Below, piece after piece: positions 9,686 to 16,026 of a stretch of DNA of 33,251 nt. Positions within the stretch are counted from its first letter, which is position 1; each line of letters opens with the position of its first letter. Source of the stretch: Methylobacterium isbiliense (GTDB taxonomy: Bacteria; Pseudomonadota; Alphaproteobacteria; Rhizobiales; Beijerinckiaceae); contig NZ_BPQQ01000109.1 in assembly GCF_022179325.1 (NCBI RefSeq), forward strand, positions 1-33,251, in the 5' to 3' direction. The position numbers were made by a program, and so were the translations under genes. The notes beneath the pieces were generated by a model that was given only the letters and a program-made list of their open reading frames with translations, had not been told where the DNA came from and searched no databases.

Positions 9686-9769
9686 AAAGGAGGTGGTCCA
9701 GTGTCTCATTGTCATCAGCCGCATGCGGCGGATCAGACCTGGATCGTCGCCTCCGGCTTCACCGCCTGA
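9686..9769 (+). CDS. 22-aa small ORF with near-perfect Shine-Dalgarno (leader peptide or small protein)
   Basis: AAAGGAGGTG (9686-9695), close to a full complement of the 16S rRNA 3' end, sits 5 nt before a GTG start at 9701. The ORF ends with TGA at 9767-9769. The peptide begins MSHCHQPHAADQ (Cys and several His, possible metal ligands) and ends WIVASGFTA. Such a ribosome site is far better than those of the neighbouring genes and argues that the frame is translated. A palindrome and a strong hairpin follow within 75 nt, so the transcript would be about 150-200 nt, like a small mRNA or dual-function RNA. No downstream gene on this strand could be regulated by it as a leader. No family is recognised. 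The feature span includes the ribosome site. Confidence 0.5.
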   Translation, partial: KGGGPVSHCHQPHAADQTWIVASGFTA

Positions 9770-9786
9770 GCGCACGACGAGGTTCC

Positions 9787-9804
9787 GCCGAACCGCGGTT
9801 CGGC
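9787..9804. repeat. 18-bp perfect palindrome
   Basis: GCCGAACCGCGGTTCGGC reads identically on both strands. It begins 17 nt after the stop of the 22-codon ORF and 4 nt before the next hairpin. It could be an RNA stem or a dimeric-protein operator; nothing in the sequence decides between these. Confidence 0.6.
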
Positions 9805-9808
9805 AATG

Positions 9809-9841
9809 GAAGGGCCGCTCCCGGCAACGGGGCGGCCCTTC
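9809..9841. terminator. Strong hairpin after the small ORF, candidate bidirectional terminator
   Basis: GAAGGGCCGC (9809-9818) pairs perfectly with GCGGCCCTTC (9832-9841), and the loop holds an extra CCC/GGG pairing around GGCAAC. It lies between the plus-strand small ORF and the minus-strand PilZ gene and could end both transcripts. The flanks are not T-rich, so efficiency as an intrinsic terminator is uncertain. Confidence 0.55.
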
Positions 9842-9888
9842 GGCTGTCCGGGCAGAGGGTTTCTCAGAGGATTTTCTGGGGCGTGGCC

Positions 9889-10281
9889 TCAGGCCGTCCG
9901 CTCCAGCATCGCCGCCTCGGCCTCGGCGACGAGGCGACGCAGGGTAGCGTTCTCGGCTTCGAGATCGTGGATGCGCTGCAGCAGGGCCGTCACGGACGTT
10001 TCGGCCGGCGCCGCGGGTTGCGCCGGCATGCGGTCGTCCACGAAGGCCACGCCGACCCCGTCGCTGCGCCGCCAGCGCAGGGTCGCCTTGTAGACCCTGT
10101 CCTTGGCGGGAATTTCGAGGTCGAACCCATCCGGCAACGCCGCCGTCTCGGAGAGCGCCAAGCGTGCACCGGCCGTGGACAGGTCCCGGACGAGGCAATC
10201 CATGGAGGCGTTGCCGCCGTTGAAGACGATCCGTCCTTTCAGGAACGTCCTCAGACGCACTTCCTTGCGCAGATCAGACAT
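9889..10281 (-). CDS. PilZ-domain protein (c-di-GMP receptor candidate) with C-terminal coiled coil
   Basis: A 130-aa cytoplasmic protein. Both halves of the PilZ c-di-GMP-binding signature are present: RKEVR (residues 5-9, the RxxxR motif) and DLSTAG (33-38, the D/NxSxxG motif), 25 residues apart as in functional domains. The strand pattern then continues to WRRSDGVGVAFVD. From about residue 95 the tail SVTALLQRIHDLEAENATL shows heptad-like spacing, so dimerisation is likely. The ATG at 10281 is used; a GTG 9 nt upstream (10290) is also possible, because AAGG sits only 3 nt before it and 12 nt before the ATG. The gene stands alone. The output process (motility, polysaccharide or cell cycle) is not revealed by neighbours, although LapG-like peptidase genes lie 1.5 kb away. 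Confidence 0.85.
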   Translation of the reverse strand: MSDLRKEVRLRTFLKGRIVFNGGNASMDCLVRDLSTAGARLALSETAALPDGFDLEIPAKDRVYKATLRWRRSDGVGVAFVDDRMPAQPAAPAETSVTALLQRIHDLEAENATLRRLVAEAEAAMLERTA

Positions 10282-10377
10282 CCCGGCCACCCACCTTCAG
10301 GACCCCATGCGTTTCCGTGCGCGGATGCTCGCACGCGGGACCTTAAGGAATGCTCGCCGCGATGCCCGAGGGTGTGA

Positions 10378-10605
10378 TCAGCCGCGCGGCGTGTCCGCGC
10401 TCTGGAACAGATAGAAGCCGTTGAAGCGCACCGCCGTCGCGGCGGCGGCCCCGTCGAAGCCCAGGGGACGGCGCGCGCCGCCGTCGACCTTGCCGCCGAA
10501 CACCCAGCGGGCGCCCGTCACGAAGGCCGGCACCGCATAATCCTCCGGCACGGCGCAGACCAGCCCGTCGAGATCCTTGCGACAGAACAGGTTGTAGCTT
10601 CGCAT
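10378..10605 (-). CDS. 75-aa hypothetical protein
   Basis: The start ATG at 10605 has GGAGG 8 nt upstream, which supports translation; an upstream in-frame ATG at 10635 lacks one. The protein begins MRSYNLFCRKDLDGLVCAV, has two Cys near the N-terminus, and continues PEDYAVPAFVTGARWVFGG, ending in FNGFYLFQSADTPRG. It is soluble-looking, with aromatic residues spread evenly and no signal peptide or membrane segment. The family is not recognised. It is flanked by the PilZ gene downstream and the isochorismatase-like gene upstream, all on the minus strand. The 241 nt to the upstream gene suggest its own promoter. Confidence 0.6.
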   Translation of the reverse strand: MRSYNLFCRKDLDGLVCAVPEDYAVPAFVTGARWVFGGKVDGGARRPLGFDGAAAATAVRFNGFYLFQSADTPRG

Positions 10606-10716
10606 CGGCTCGCCTCCGCCCTGGTGGGATGTCATGGCTGTCTGCTACCCGAGGAATCGGACGAGATGATGTCAGCCTTCCCAGGAAAAAGCTACAGCAT
10701 GGGGCGGGCGGTGGCA

Positions 10717-10744
10717 GGATTTTGCTTCGGTTCCGAAACAATCC
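10717..10744. repeat. Imperfect 28-bp dyad upstream of the 75-aa gene
   Basis: The centre CTTCGG-TT-CCGAA(A/C) forms a 5-bp perfect core. The flanks GGATT and AATCC continue the symmetry with a small bulge. It lies in the intergenic stretch between the isochorismatase-like stop (10847) and the 75-aa gene start (10605). It could be a 3' hairpin of the former or an operator of the latter. A second hairpin GCTCTG-GCGCA-CAGAGC is at 10777-10793, closer to the isochorismatase-like stop. Confidence 0.35.
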
Positions 10745-10846
10745 TTCACATCCGCGTGTGAGTTCGTCCGCCATGTGCTCTGGCGCACAGAGCGGATGAG
10801 CTCAAGCGGGGGCGGCAGGATTGCTGCGATGCGGCCATGTCGGGTG

Positions 10847-11473
10847 TCAGATCCAGTTGCGCAGGATCTGATCGATCCGCGCCGTTTCGATCTGCTGGCC
10901 GAAGCGCTGCTGGTAGAGGGTCAGCAGGGCGTCGTGGGTCTCGTCGGAGGACGAGCACAGCCCGTCCGTCGCCAGCACGATGCGGTAGCCGCGATCGACG
11001 GCGCCGAGCACCGTGGCGAGCACGCAGACGTCGGTCTCGCCGCCCGTGATCACCAGCGTCCCGGTTCCGCGCCGCTGCAGGGCCGTCTCCAGGGCCGGAT
11101 CGAGCCAGGGGGAATAGACGGTCTTGTCGATCACCTCGGCCGGGGGCGTCAGGGCCGCGAGTTCGGGCACGAGGTCGATCATCTCCGGCCCGAGCGCCTC
11201 GATCGTCATCGAGGCCCAGCGCTCGTAGTAGCGCTTCCAGCAGCCTCTCCCCTCCCCGGGCCGCTCGGCCGGGATGAAGCGGGTGAAGATCGTGCGCCCG
11301 GGATGACGCTCGGCGAGCCGCCGGACATCCGGCAGCACCCGGGCGAGCCAGGGCGTGTGCCAATCGGTCTCGCGCGCGAACAGGTTCTGCATGTCCACGC
11401 AGAGATGGACCGCACTGGCGTCGAGCGGCCCGTTGGGGAGGGCGTCGGTGTCGGCAGGCGTCGGCGTGCCCAT
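10847..11473 (-). CDS. Isochorismatase-family cysteine hydrolase
   Basis: A 208-aa cytoplasmic hydrolase of the isochorismatase/nicotinamidase superfamily. The catalytic triad is complete: Asp27 in LCVDMQNLF, Lys117 in VIDKTVYS and Cys150 in GGETDVCVLAT, with the non-proline cis-peptide region just before the Cys. The substrate is likely an amide such as a carbamate, nicotinamide or ureide-type compound (family range), but the metal-binding Asp-His-His set of true nicotinamidases is not evident, so a general cysteine hydrolase is the safer call. The ATG at 11473 has AAGGAG about 10 nt upstream. The gene is divergent from the first LapG-like peptidase gene, sharing the 11474-11734 region. No pathway partner is next to it. 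Confidence 0.85.
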   Translation of the reverse strand: MGTPTPADTDALPNGPLDASAVHLCVDMQNLFARETDWHTPWLARVLPDVRRLAERHPGRTIFTRFIPAERPGEGRGCWKRYYERWASMTIEALGPEMIDLVPELAALTPPAEVIDKTVYSPWLDPALETALQRRGTGTLVITGGETDVCVLATVLGAVDRGYRIVLATDGLCSSSDETHDALLTLYQQRFGQQIETARIDQILRNWI

Positions 11474-11734
11474 CGGCCGGGGCTCCTTCTTGCGGGGCGC
11501 GGCGACCCCGGGGGTGCACCAACACCCGGACCGGGGCCTGTGTTGCGACCCGCCCGATGGTTGCGGATCCGTCACCGCACCGCGCCGGATTCGAGCAAGT
11601 GCCCTGACCGGCTCTTGGCCCTGTCCGCAGCCGCCCAAACGGCGGTGGCCATTCGATAAAATTGCGCGGATCGGCTTCAGCGCGGCCGAGCGGACGGTCG
11701 GCCATCCTCCTCTCAACACAAGGGGATGGCACCG

Positions 11735-12379
11735 ATGTCGGGCGTGGCGAAGGGATTGCGGGAGTGGATCGGGCGGGGCGCGGTGGCGGTGCTGGCGGGC
11801 CTCTGCCTCTCGTCGTCGGGCGAGGCGCAGACCCTCGCGGCGCTCCCCGCCCCGACCTATGCGGCGGCGATCACCGGTCAAGCGCGGCCGATCGTGGGCT
11901 GGGTCGAGTTCTGCGCCCGCTACGCGTCCGAATGCGCGATCGACCCGTCCGAACCGGAAATCGTCACGCTCACCCCCCGGCTCTGGCAGACCATCGTCTC
12001 GGTCAACCGCACGGTGAATGCCGGGACGCGCCCGGTCACCGACCAGGAGCACTGGGGCGTGCCGGACCGCTGGGACCTCGCCGAGGACGGCTCGGGCGAT
12101 TGCGAGGACTTCCAGCTGCTCAAGCGCAGGCTGCTGGCCCAGAGCGGCCTGCCGCGCCGGGCCATGCGCATGACGGTGGTGATCGACGAGAAGGGTGAGG
12201 GCCACGCCGTGCTGATGCTGCGCACCGACCGCGGCGACCTGATCCTCGACAACAAGACCTCCGCCGTGCTGCCCTGGCAGCGCACCGGCTACGTCTTCAT
12301 CAAGCGCGAGGCGCAAGGAGCCGTCGGCTGGGTCTCCCTCGGCGGCGCCACAGGCCCCACCACGACCGCAAACCGGTGA
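11735..12379 (+). CDS. Bacterial transglutaminase-like cysteine peptidase (BTLCP, LapG-like), copy 1
   Basis: A 214-aa exported protein of the bacterial transglutaminase-like cysteine proteinase family, to which LapG belongs. The signal peptide spans about residues 12-31 (hydrophobic GAVAVLAGLCLSSSGEAQ), so the enzyme should act in the periplasm. The catalytic triad is Cys123 (GDCEDF), His157 (GEGHAVL) and Asp172 (ILDNKT). WGVPDRW before the Cys is a family motif. The ATG at 11735 is chosen because AGGGG lies 9 nt upstream; the ATG at 11726 directly abuts that site. LapG cleaves giant adhesins under c-di-GMP control, but no LapA- or LapD-like gene is in the window, so the substrate is unknown. 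A near-copy follows 146 nt downstream. Confidence 0.85.
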   Translation: MSGVAKGLREWIGRGAVAVLAGLCLSSSGEAQTLAALPAPTYAAAITGQARPIVGWVEFCARYASECAIDPSEPEIVTLTPRLWQTIVSVNRTVNAGTRPVTDQEHWGVPDRWDLAEDGSGDCEDFQLLKRRLLAQSGLPRRAMRMTVVIDEKGEGHAVLMLRTDRGDLILDNKTSAVLPWQRTGYVFIKREAQGAVGWVSLGGATGPTTTANR

Positions 12380-12445
12380 TAGACCGAATCACGTTGGAAA
12401 ACGCGTCTCGAATTGGAACCAAAGTGCGGCAGGCGCGTTCACCCT

Positions 12446-12463
12446 GGTTTAAATTTTTCTGTT
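12446..12463 (+). promoter_or_regulatory. AT-rich patch between the tandem peptidase genes, possible promoter
   Basis: GGTTTAAATTTTTCTGTTG stands out in a region otherwise near 70% GC. It lies about 65 nt before the start of the second peptidase gene. No convincing -35/-10 pair with normal spacing could be aligned, so this is only a candidate. Confidence 0.25.
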
Positions 12464-12525
12464 GAGTGGGCCGGAGCCCCGTGGCAGCCTGCGTGCAAGA
12501 ACGATGCACACAGGTCGATGGGGCG

Positions 12526-13218
12526 ATGCGGGCAGTGTTGGACGGCCTTGGCCGGGCGGGTCACGTCGATCGCCAGGGCCTCTTCTCGCGGTGCGCGCGC
12601 GGCGCGCAGCTCTGCCTCGTCGGGGCGACGCTGCTGATCGGCGGGGCCACCTCGCAGGCCCAGACCCAGACCCTCGCCGCCCTTCCCGATGCCAGCGCCG
12701 CAATCGAGCGCGGCGGCAGCGCCAAGCCGGTGAGCGCCTGGGTCGAGTTCTGCAGCCGCTACGCCGCCGAATGCGCCGTCGACACCGCCGAGCCCGCCGT
12801 GGTGCCGATGACGCCGGCCCTGCTGCGCACCCTCCAGGCGGTGAACCGACGGGTCAATTCCCGCATCAAGCCGATCATCGATCAGGCCCATTGGGGCGTG
12901 GTCGACCGCTGGGACTTCCCGGATGACGGCTTCGGCGATTGCGAGGATTACCAGCTCCTCAAGCGCCGCATGCTGGTGGAGCGGGGCCTGCCCCGCCGGG
13001 CGCTGCGCATGACCGTGGTGATCGACGAGATCGGCGAGGGCCACGCGGTGCTGATGGTGCGCACCGACCGGGGCGACTACATCCTCGACAACAAGACCAC
13101 CGCGATCCTGCCCTGGCAGCGCACCGGCTACACCTACGTGAAGCGCGAGGGGCAGGACGGCTCGGCCTGGGTCGCGCTCAACGGCGTCGCCTCTCCGGTC
13201 ACTACCGCCAACCGCTGA
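12526..13218 (+). CDS. Bacterial transglutaminase-like cysteine peptidase (BTLCP, LapG-like), copy 2
   Basis: A 230-aa paralogue of the preceding gene with the same fold and active site: Cys139 (GDCEDY), His173 (GEGHAVL) and Asp188 (ILDNKT). The catalytic half is almost the same residue by residue, for example LPRRA.RMTVVIDE and LPWQRTGY, so this is a tandem duplication. The N-terminus differs: it is longer, with the hydrophobic export segment at about residues 28-46 (QLCLVGATLLIGGATSQAQ). The ATG at 12526 follows a weak GGGG site; an upstream GTG at 12466 has no support. The stop is only 9 nt from the stop of a convergent gene. The AT-rich patch near 12448-12460 in the 146-nt spacer may carry its own promoter. 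Confidence 0.85.
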   Translation: MRAVLDGLGRAGHVDRQGLFSRCARGAQLCLVGATLLIGGATSQAQTQTLAALPDASAAIERGGSAKPVSAWVEFCSRYAAECAVDTAEPAVVPMTPALLRTLQAVNRRVNSRIKPIIDQAHWGVVDRWDFPDDGFGDCEDYQLLKRRMLVERGLPRRALRMTVVIDEIGEGHAVLMVRTDRGDYILDNKTTAILPWQRTGYTYVKREGQDGSAWVALNGVASPVTTANR

Positions 13219-13227
13219 GCGGCACGG

Positions 13228-13557
13228 TCAGGCGCCCGCAACCAAGTGGGCGAGATCGAGGACGAGGCGGCCCGAGACGAGACTCCAGCCGCAGGCGATC
13301 ATCGTCGCCAGCATCACGAACGGGACGGGCCGTCCCTCGATGCGCCGGCCCCGCACCGTGTTGCGCAGGATGATGAAGGGCGCGCCGAAGGCCAGGACGG
13401 GGAGCGCCGCGAGCGCCGGAAGGCCCCCGCCCTGCAACAGCCCGAAGCTGGCGCGCCGCGCCGTCAGGACCTCGAAGCCGGTCGCGAGCAGCCCCGCGAA
13501 GGCCAGTCCCAGCACGAGGGTCTGAAGGTTCTCCAGGGCCATGGGCGAGAGGGCCAT
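13228..13557 (-). CDS. Small multi-pass membrane protein
   Basis: A 109-aa protein with three hydrophobic segments: TLVLGLAFAGLLATGFEVL (about 12-30), LPALAALPVLAFGAPFIIL (about 46-64) and PFVMLATMIACGWSLVSG (about 78-95). A basic loop NTVRGRRIEGRP lies between the second and third. No enzyme motif is visible. It looks like a conserved uncharacterised Rhizobiales membrane protein, but I cannot name the family with certainty. The ATG at 13557 is preceded by GGAG with 6-nt spacing; a TTG two codons upstream is less likely. The promoter side contains a CtrA-like and DnaA-like element (13618-13641). The 3' end faces the peptidase gene with a 9-nt gap. Confidence 0.7.
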   Translation of the reverse strand: MALSPMALENLQTLVLGLAFAGLLATGFEVLTARRASFGLLQGGGLPALAALPVLAFGAPFIILRNTVRGRRIEGRPVPFVMLATMIACGWSLVSGRLVLDLAHLVAGA

Positions 13558-13617
13558 CGTCAACTCCGTCGCATCCGCCTCGACGGGGCCACTCTGCCGG
13601 ATGCGTAACGTCCTGTT

Positions 13618-13641
13618 ATGGTTAACCTTTCGTTATCCACA
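13618..13641. promoter_or_regulatory. Overlapping CtrA-like and DnaA-like binding sites
   Basis: The minus strand carries TTAACCAT (13625-13618), the CtrA half-site. The plus strand reads TTAA-N7-TTAT (13622-13636), one base off the CtrA consensus TTAA-N7-TTAA. Its last part is shared with TTATCCACA (13633-13641), a perfect DnaA box. The element lies 61 nt upstream of the small membrane protein gene and about 180 nt upstream of the divergent 225-aa gene. It suggests cell-cycle control of one or both (inferred). A single DnaA box is not an origin. Confidence 0.45.
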
Positions 13642-13823
13642 GGCGTGTCGTCCGAGTCCCCCGCCGGGACGCGTCCGGCGTGAACCGGCCCGCCCCGGCC
13701 GGATGTCCCGCCCGGCCCGGACTGATTCGCGTCGGCGGCGCTTTCCGGTAAGCGGACATTAAGCCTCCGGGCCGATCGTTCTCCTCGCGCCGCGCTCGCG
13801 GCGCGGGGTCGGAGGGCGGAGCC

Positions 13824-14501
13824 ATGGGGCCTGGAGCAGGCATCCCGGCGGCCAGGGCGAGGCGGCTTCCCGCGCCGCGCCAGGTGCCGCTCGATCGCAG
13901 CATCGCGCTCGCCGGCCTCGTCGGCCTCGTCGGCGCGCTGGCCAGCACCGGACTTCTCGCCGCGTGGCTGATCCGCCCGCCCGCGACGGACGCGACCCTG
14001 ATCCGGCCCGGACCCACGGGGCGCGCGGTCGCGCTGCCGGCCGCCTGGGTCGTCGGGCCGTTCGGGTCCGCCTCGCCCGACCGGCTCGACGTGATGATCC
14101 CCTGGGGCGCCCTGACCGGGGGCGAGGGCGCGGACAAGCTGCACGTCACGGTGACCCGCTCGCCCGAGACCGAGGCACCGCTCAGCCCGGCCCGGCGCTA
14201 TGCCCGGTTCCTCACCGTGGAGGTCCAGCCGCTGCCGGACGAGGGCTTGGTGCGGCGGCGCTTCAAGGCCGGTTCGCCGTTCGAGGGCGAGGACCTCTAC
14301 CTCGCCGAGGCGGATGGCAGCCGCTTCGCGGCGCGCTGCGCCACCGCCGCGCAGGCCGACCCCGGCACCGCCTGCCTCAGCGAGGTGCGGGTCGGGGACC
14401 TGTCGCTGCGCCTGCGCTTCGCGGCCGAGCGCCTGCCCGCATGGCGCGGCCTGTTGCGCGCCCTGGAGCAGCTCTTCGCCGCCGCCCCGCCCGAAGGCTG
14501 A
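13824..14501 (+). CDS. Membrane-anchored hypothetical protein (225 aa)
   Basis: A basic Pro/Arg-rich N-terminus (residues 1-25) is followed by one hydrophobic helix IALAGLVGLVGALASTGLLA (about 27-48). The rest, about 175 residues, is predicted to be periplasmic, giving a type II single-pass topology. The soluble part includes WVVGPFGSASPDRLDVMIPW and a later pair of Cys (ARCATAAQ and TACLSEV, near 172 and 187) that could form a disulfide. The sequence does not match a family I know. The ribosome site GGAGGGCGGAG directly before the ATG is strong. It is convergent with the DUF3126-type gene (20 nt between stops) and divergent from the small membrane protein across the CtrA/DnaA-like element. 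Confidence 0.7.
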   Translation: MGPGAGIPAARARRLPAPRQVPLDRSIALAGLVGLVGALASTGLLAAWLIRPPATDATLIRPGPTGRAVALPAAWVVGPFGSASPDRLDVMIPWGALTGGEGADKLHVTVTRSPETEAPLSPARRYARFLTVEVQPLPDEGLVRRRFKAGSPFEGEDLYLAEADGSRFAARCATAAQADPGTACLSEVRVGDLSLRLRFAAERLPAWRGLLRALEQLFAAAPPEG

Positions 14502-14521
14502 GGCGATCAAGCCGCCGCGGC

Positions 14522-14734
14522 TTACTCGTCCAAGTCGGTGTCGAGGATCGCCATCGAGAAGTTGTACGAGCGGTCGCCGTCCTCGTCATCGACGGACAGC
14601 ACGCCGATGAATTCCTCGCCGAGATAGACTTCGGCCGAATCGGTCTTCTTGGGGCGGCCGACGAGCCGGAGGGAGTGGTTCGCGAACTTGCGGCGAAGGT
14701 AGCCTTCCACCTTCGTCATTTCGGACTTGTTCAC
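14522..14734 (-). CDS. DUF3126-family protein
   Basis: A 70-aa acidic cytoplasmic protein starting MNKSEMTKVEGYLRRKF. It continues LRLVGRPKKTDSAEVYLGEE and FIGVLSVDDEDGDRSYNF and ends ILDTDLDE. This matches the small DUF3126 family of alphaproteobacteria as I remember it. Its gene commonly lies downstream of cysE, as here (same strand, 234 nt apart), but its function is unknown. The compact alternating hydrophobic pattern suggests a small alpha/beta fold. Translation is supported by the conserved start and end rather than by any motif. Between it and cysE are hairpins (14868-14886, 14919-14946) and no gene. Confidence 0.8.
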   Translation of the reverse strand: MNKSEMTKVEGYLRRKFANHSLRLVGRPKKTDSAEVYLGEEFIGVLSVDDEDGDRSYNFSMAILDTDLDE

Positions 14735-14867
14735 GCGGGCCTCTTCGCGGTTGGAGCCGAGGGATGCGGCCCAGGCAGAACGGCCTGCCGGCCACGCTGC
14801 TCGGGCGCGCCTGCATCATCGCCGCCGAGCCGGTGACCGCGTCGACGCATGATGCTGGGCCGCCCGG

Positions 14868-14946
14868 CCCCGCATGTCGTGCGGGGCGTCGCAGGGCGGC
14901 CGGGGCGAGGAACCCCGCCTTGCCACGGCGGACCGGCCGGGGCAAG
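14868..14946 (-). terminator. Hairpins downstream of cysE, candidate terminator
   Basis: CCCCGCA-TGTCG-TGCGGGG (14868-14886) is a perfect 7-bp stem. CTTGCC (14919-14924) pairs with GGCAAG (14941-14946), with further GC pairing inside. Both lie just beyond the cysE stop (14969) on its 3' side. Neither is followed by a T-run, so termination or attenuation before the DUF3126-type gene is only plausible. Confidence 0.35.
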
Positions 14947-14968
14947 CGCGCCGGACGTCGAGCGCCGC

Positions 14969-15826
14969 TCAGATCCCGTCCATCATGTGCACGAACTGAT
15001 CCATCTGCACGGACTGGTCCATGGTGCGGGCCGGATCGCTGCAGCCGGCCGAGCCCACCACCCGGGCCGGCACGCCGACCACGGTCGTGCAGGGCGGCAC
15101 CGCCTGCAGCACCACGGAGCCGGCCGCGACCCGGGCGCAGGCCCCGACCTCGATGTTGCCGAGGATCTTGGCGCCCGCGCCGATCATCACACCGTGCCGG
15201 ATCTTGGGATGGCGATCGCCGCCGTGCTTGCCGGTGCCCCCGAGGGTGACGTCGTGGAGCATCGACACCTCGTCCTCGATCACCGCGGTCGAGCCCACCA
15301 CGAGCCCCGTGGCGTGGTCGAGGAAGATGCCCCGCCCGATCTGGGCGGCCGGGTGAATGTCGGTCTGGAACACCTCCGAGGCGCGGCTCTGGAGGTAGAG
15401 CGCGAGGTCGCGCCGGCCGCGGCTCCACAGCCAGTGGCTCAGGCGGTGCGCCTGGATGGCGTGGAAGCCCTTGAAGTAGAGCATCGGCTCCAGCGCCCGG
15501 GTGGTGGCCGGGTCGCGGTCGACCACCGCGCTGATGTCGGCCCGGAACGCCTGCCCGATGCGGGGATCCTCCGCCACCGCCTCGGCGAAGCTCTGGGCGA
15601 TCAGGTCCGCCGAGAGCGAGGCGTGCCCGAGGCGGGCGGCCACGCGGTGCGAGACGGCGGATTCGAGCGAGCCGTGGTTGAGCACCGTCGCGACGATGAA
15701 CGAGGCGAGGCGCGGCTCGTCGCGCACCACGACCTCGGCCTCCTGGCGCAGGCGCCGCCAGACCGGATCGACGACGCCGGCGACCGCATCCGGCCGGCTG
15801 CTGTGGGTGGCGGAGGGTGAGGACAC
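14969..15826 (-). CDS. cysE: Serine O-acetyltransferase
   Basis: It converts L-serine and acetyl-CoA to O-acetylserine, the first step of cysteine synthesis, in the cytoplasm. The 285-aa protein has the alpha-helical N-terminal SATase domain (VWRRLRQEAEVVVRDEP, then SFIVATVLNH) and a left-handed beta-helix with hexapeptide repeats. Catalytic motifs are FLDHATGLVVG, SMLHDVTLGGTGK and the His in GGDRHPKI. The C-terminal tail after VVGVPARVVG ends MDGI; the C-terminal Ile is the usual feature for binding the CysK active site in the cysteine synthase complex. The GTG at 15826 is chosen because GAGGAGAAG lies 5 nt upstream. The 47 codons above it are Arg-rich and not conserved-looking. The DUF3126-type gene follows. 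Confidence 0.95.
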   Translation of the reverse strand: MSSPSATHSSRPDAVAGVVDPVWRRLRQEAEVVVRDEPRLASFIVATVLNHGSLESAVSHRVAARLGHASLSADLIAQSFAEAVAEDPRIGQAFRADISAVVDRDPATTRALEPMLYFKGFHAIQAHRLSHWLWSRGRRDLALYLQSRASEVFQTDIHPAAQIGRGIFLDHATGLVVGSTAVIEDEVSMLHDVTLGGTGKHGGDRHPKIRHGVMIGAGAKILGNIEVGACARVAAGSVVLQAVPPCTTVVGVPARVVGSAGCSDPARTMDQSVQMDQFVHMMDGI

Positions 15827-16026
15827 GGCTCTTCTCCTCGGCGGGGCGGAGACGGGGGCGTTCTTCTCGCGCCCGAGGCATACCCGAACGCGAATCCTCC
15901 CGATAGCCTGGGGAGACCGGACCGATCCATCAAGGTCCCGGACGGTTCGCCGACGAGGACGTGCCATGCGTCGGCGTCGGGCTTATCCCGCTCACGTGCC
16001 GTTCCGCCTCTCCAGCCCGAGCCGCC

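Larger units (their letters stand above)
9563..9888. other. Intergenic region with small ORF, palindrome and hairpin
   Basis: This 326-nt stretch lies between the start of the metallo-hydrolase gene (minus, 9562) and the stop of the PilZ gene (minus, 9889). It holds the promoter side of the hydrolase gene, a 22-codon plus-strand ORF with an excellent ribosome site (9686-9769), an 18-bp palindrome (9787-9804) and a strong hairpin (9809-9841). Together these look like a short independent transcript. I could not identify a convincing -35/-10 pair. Confidence 0.5.

Noticed and set aside
13633-13641. Replication origin suggested by the DnaA box
   Set aside because: Only one perfect box is present, without a cluster, an AT-rich unwinding region or origin-linked genes such as hemE, dnaA or parAB. 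It is treated as a possible regulatory site.
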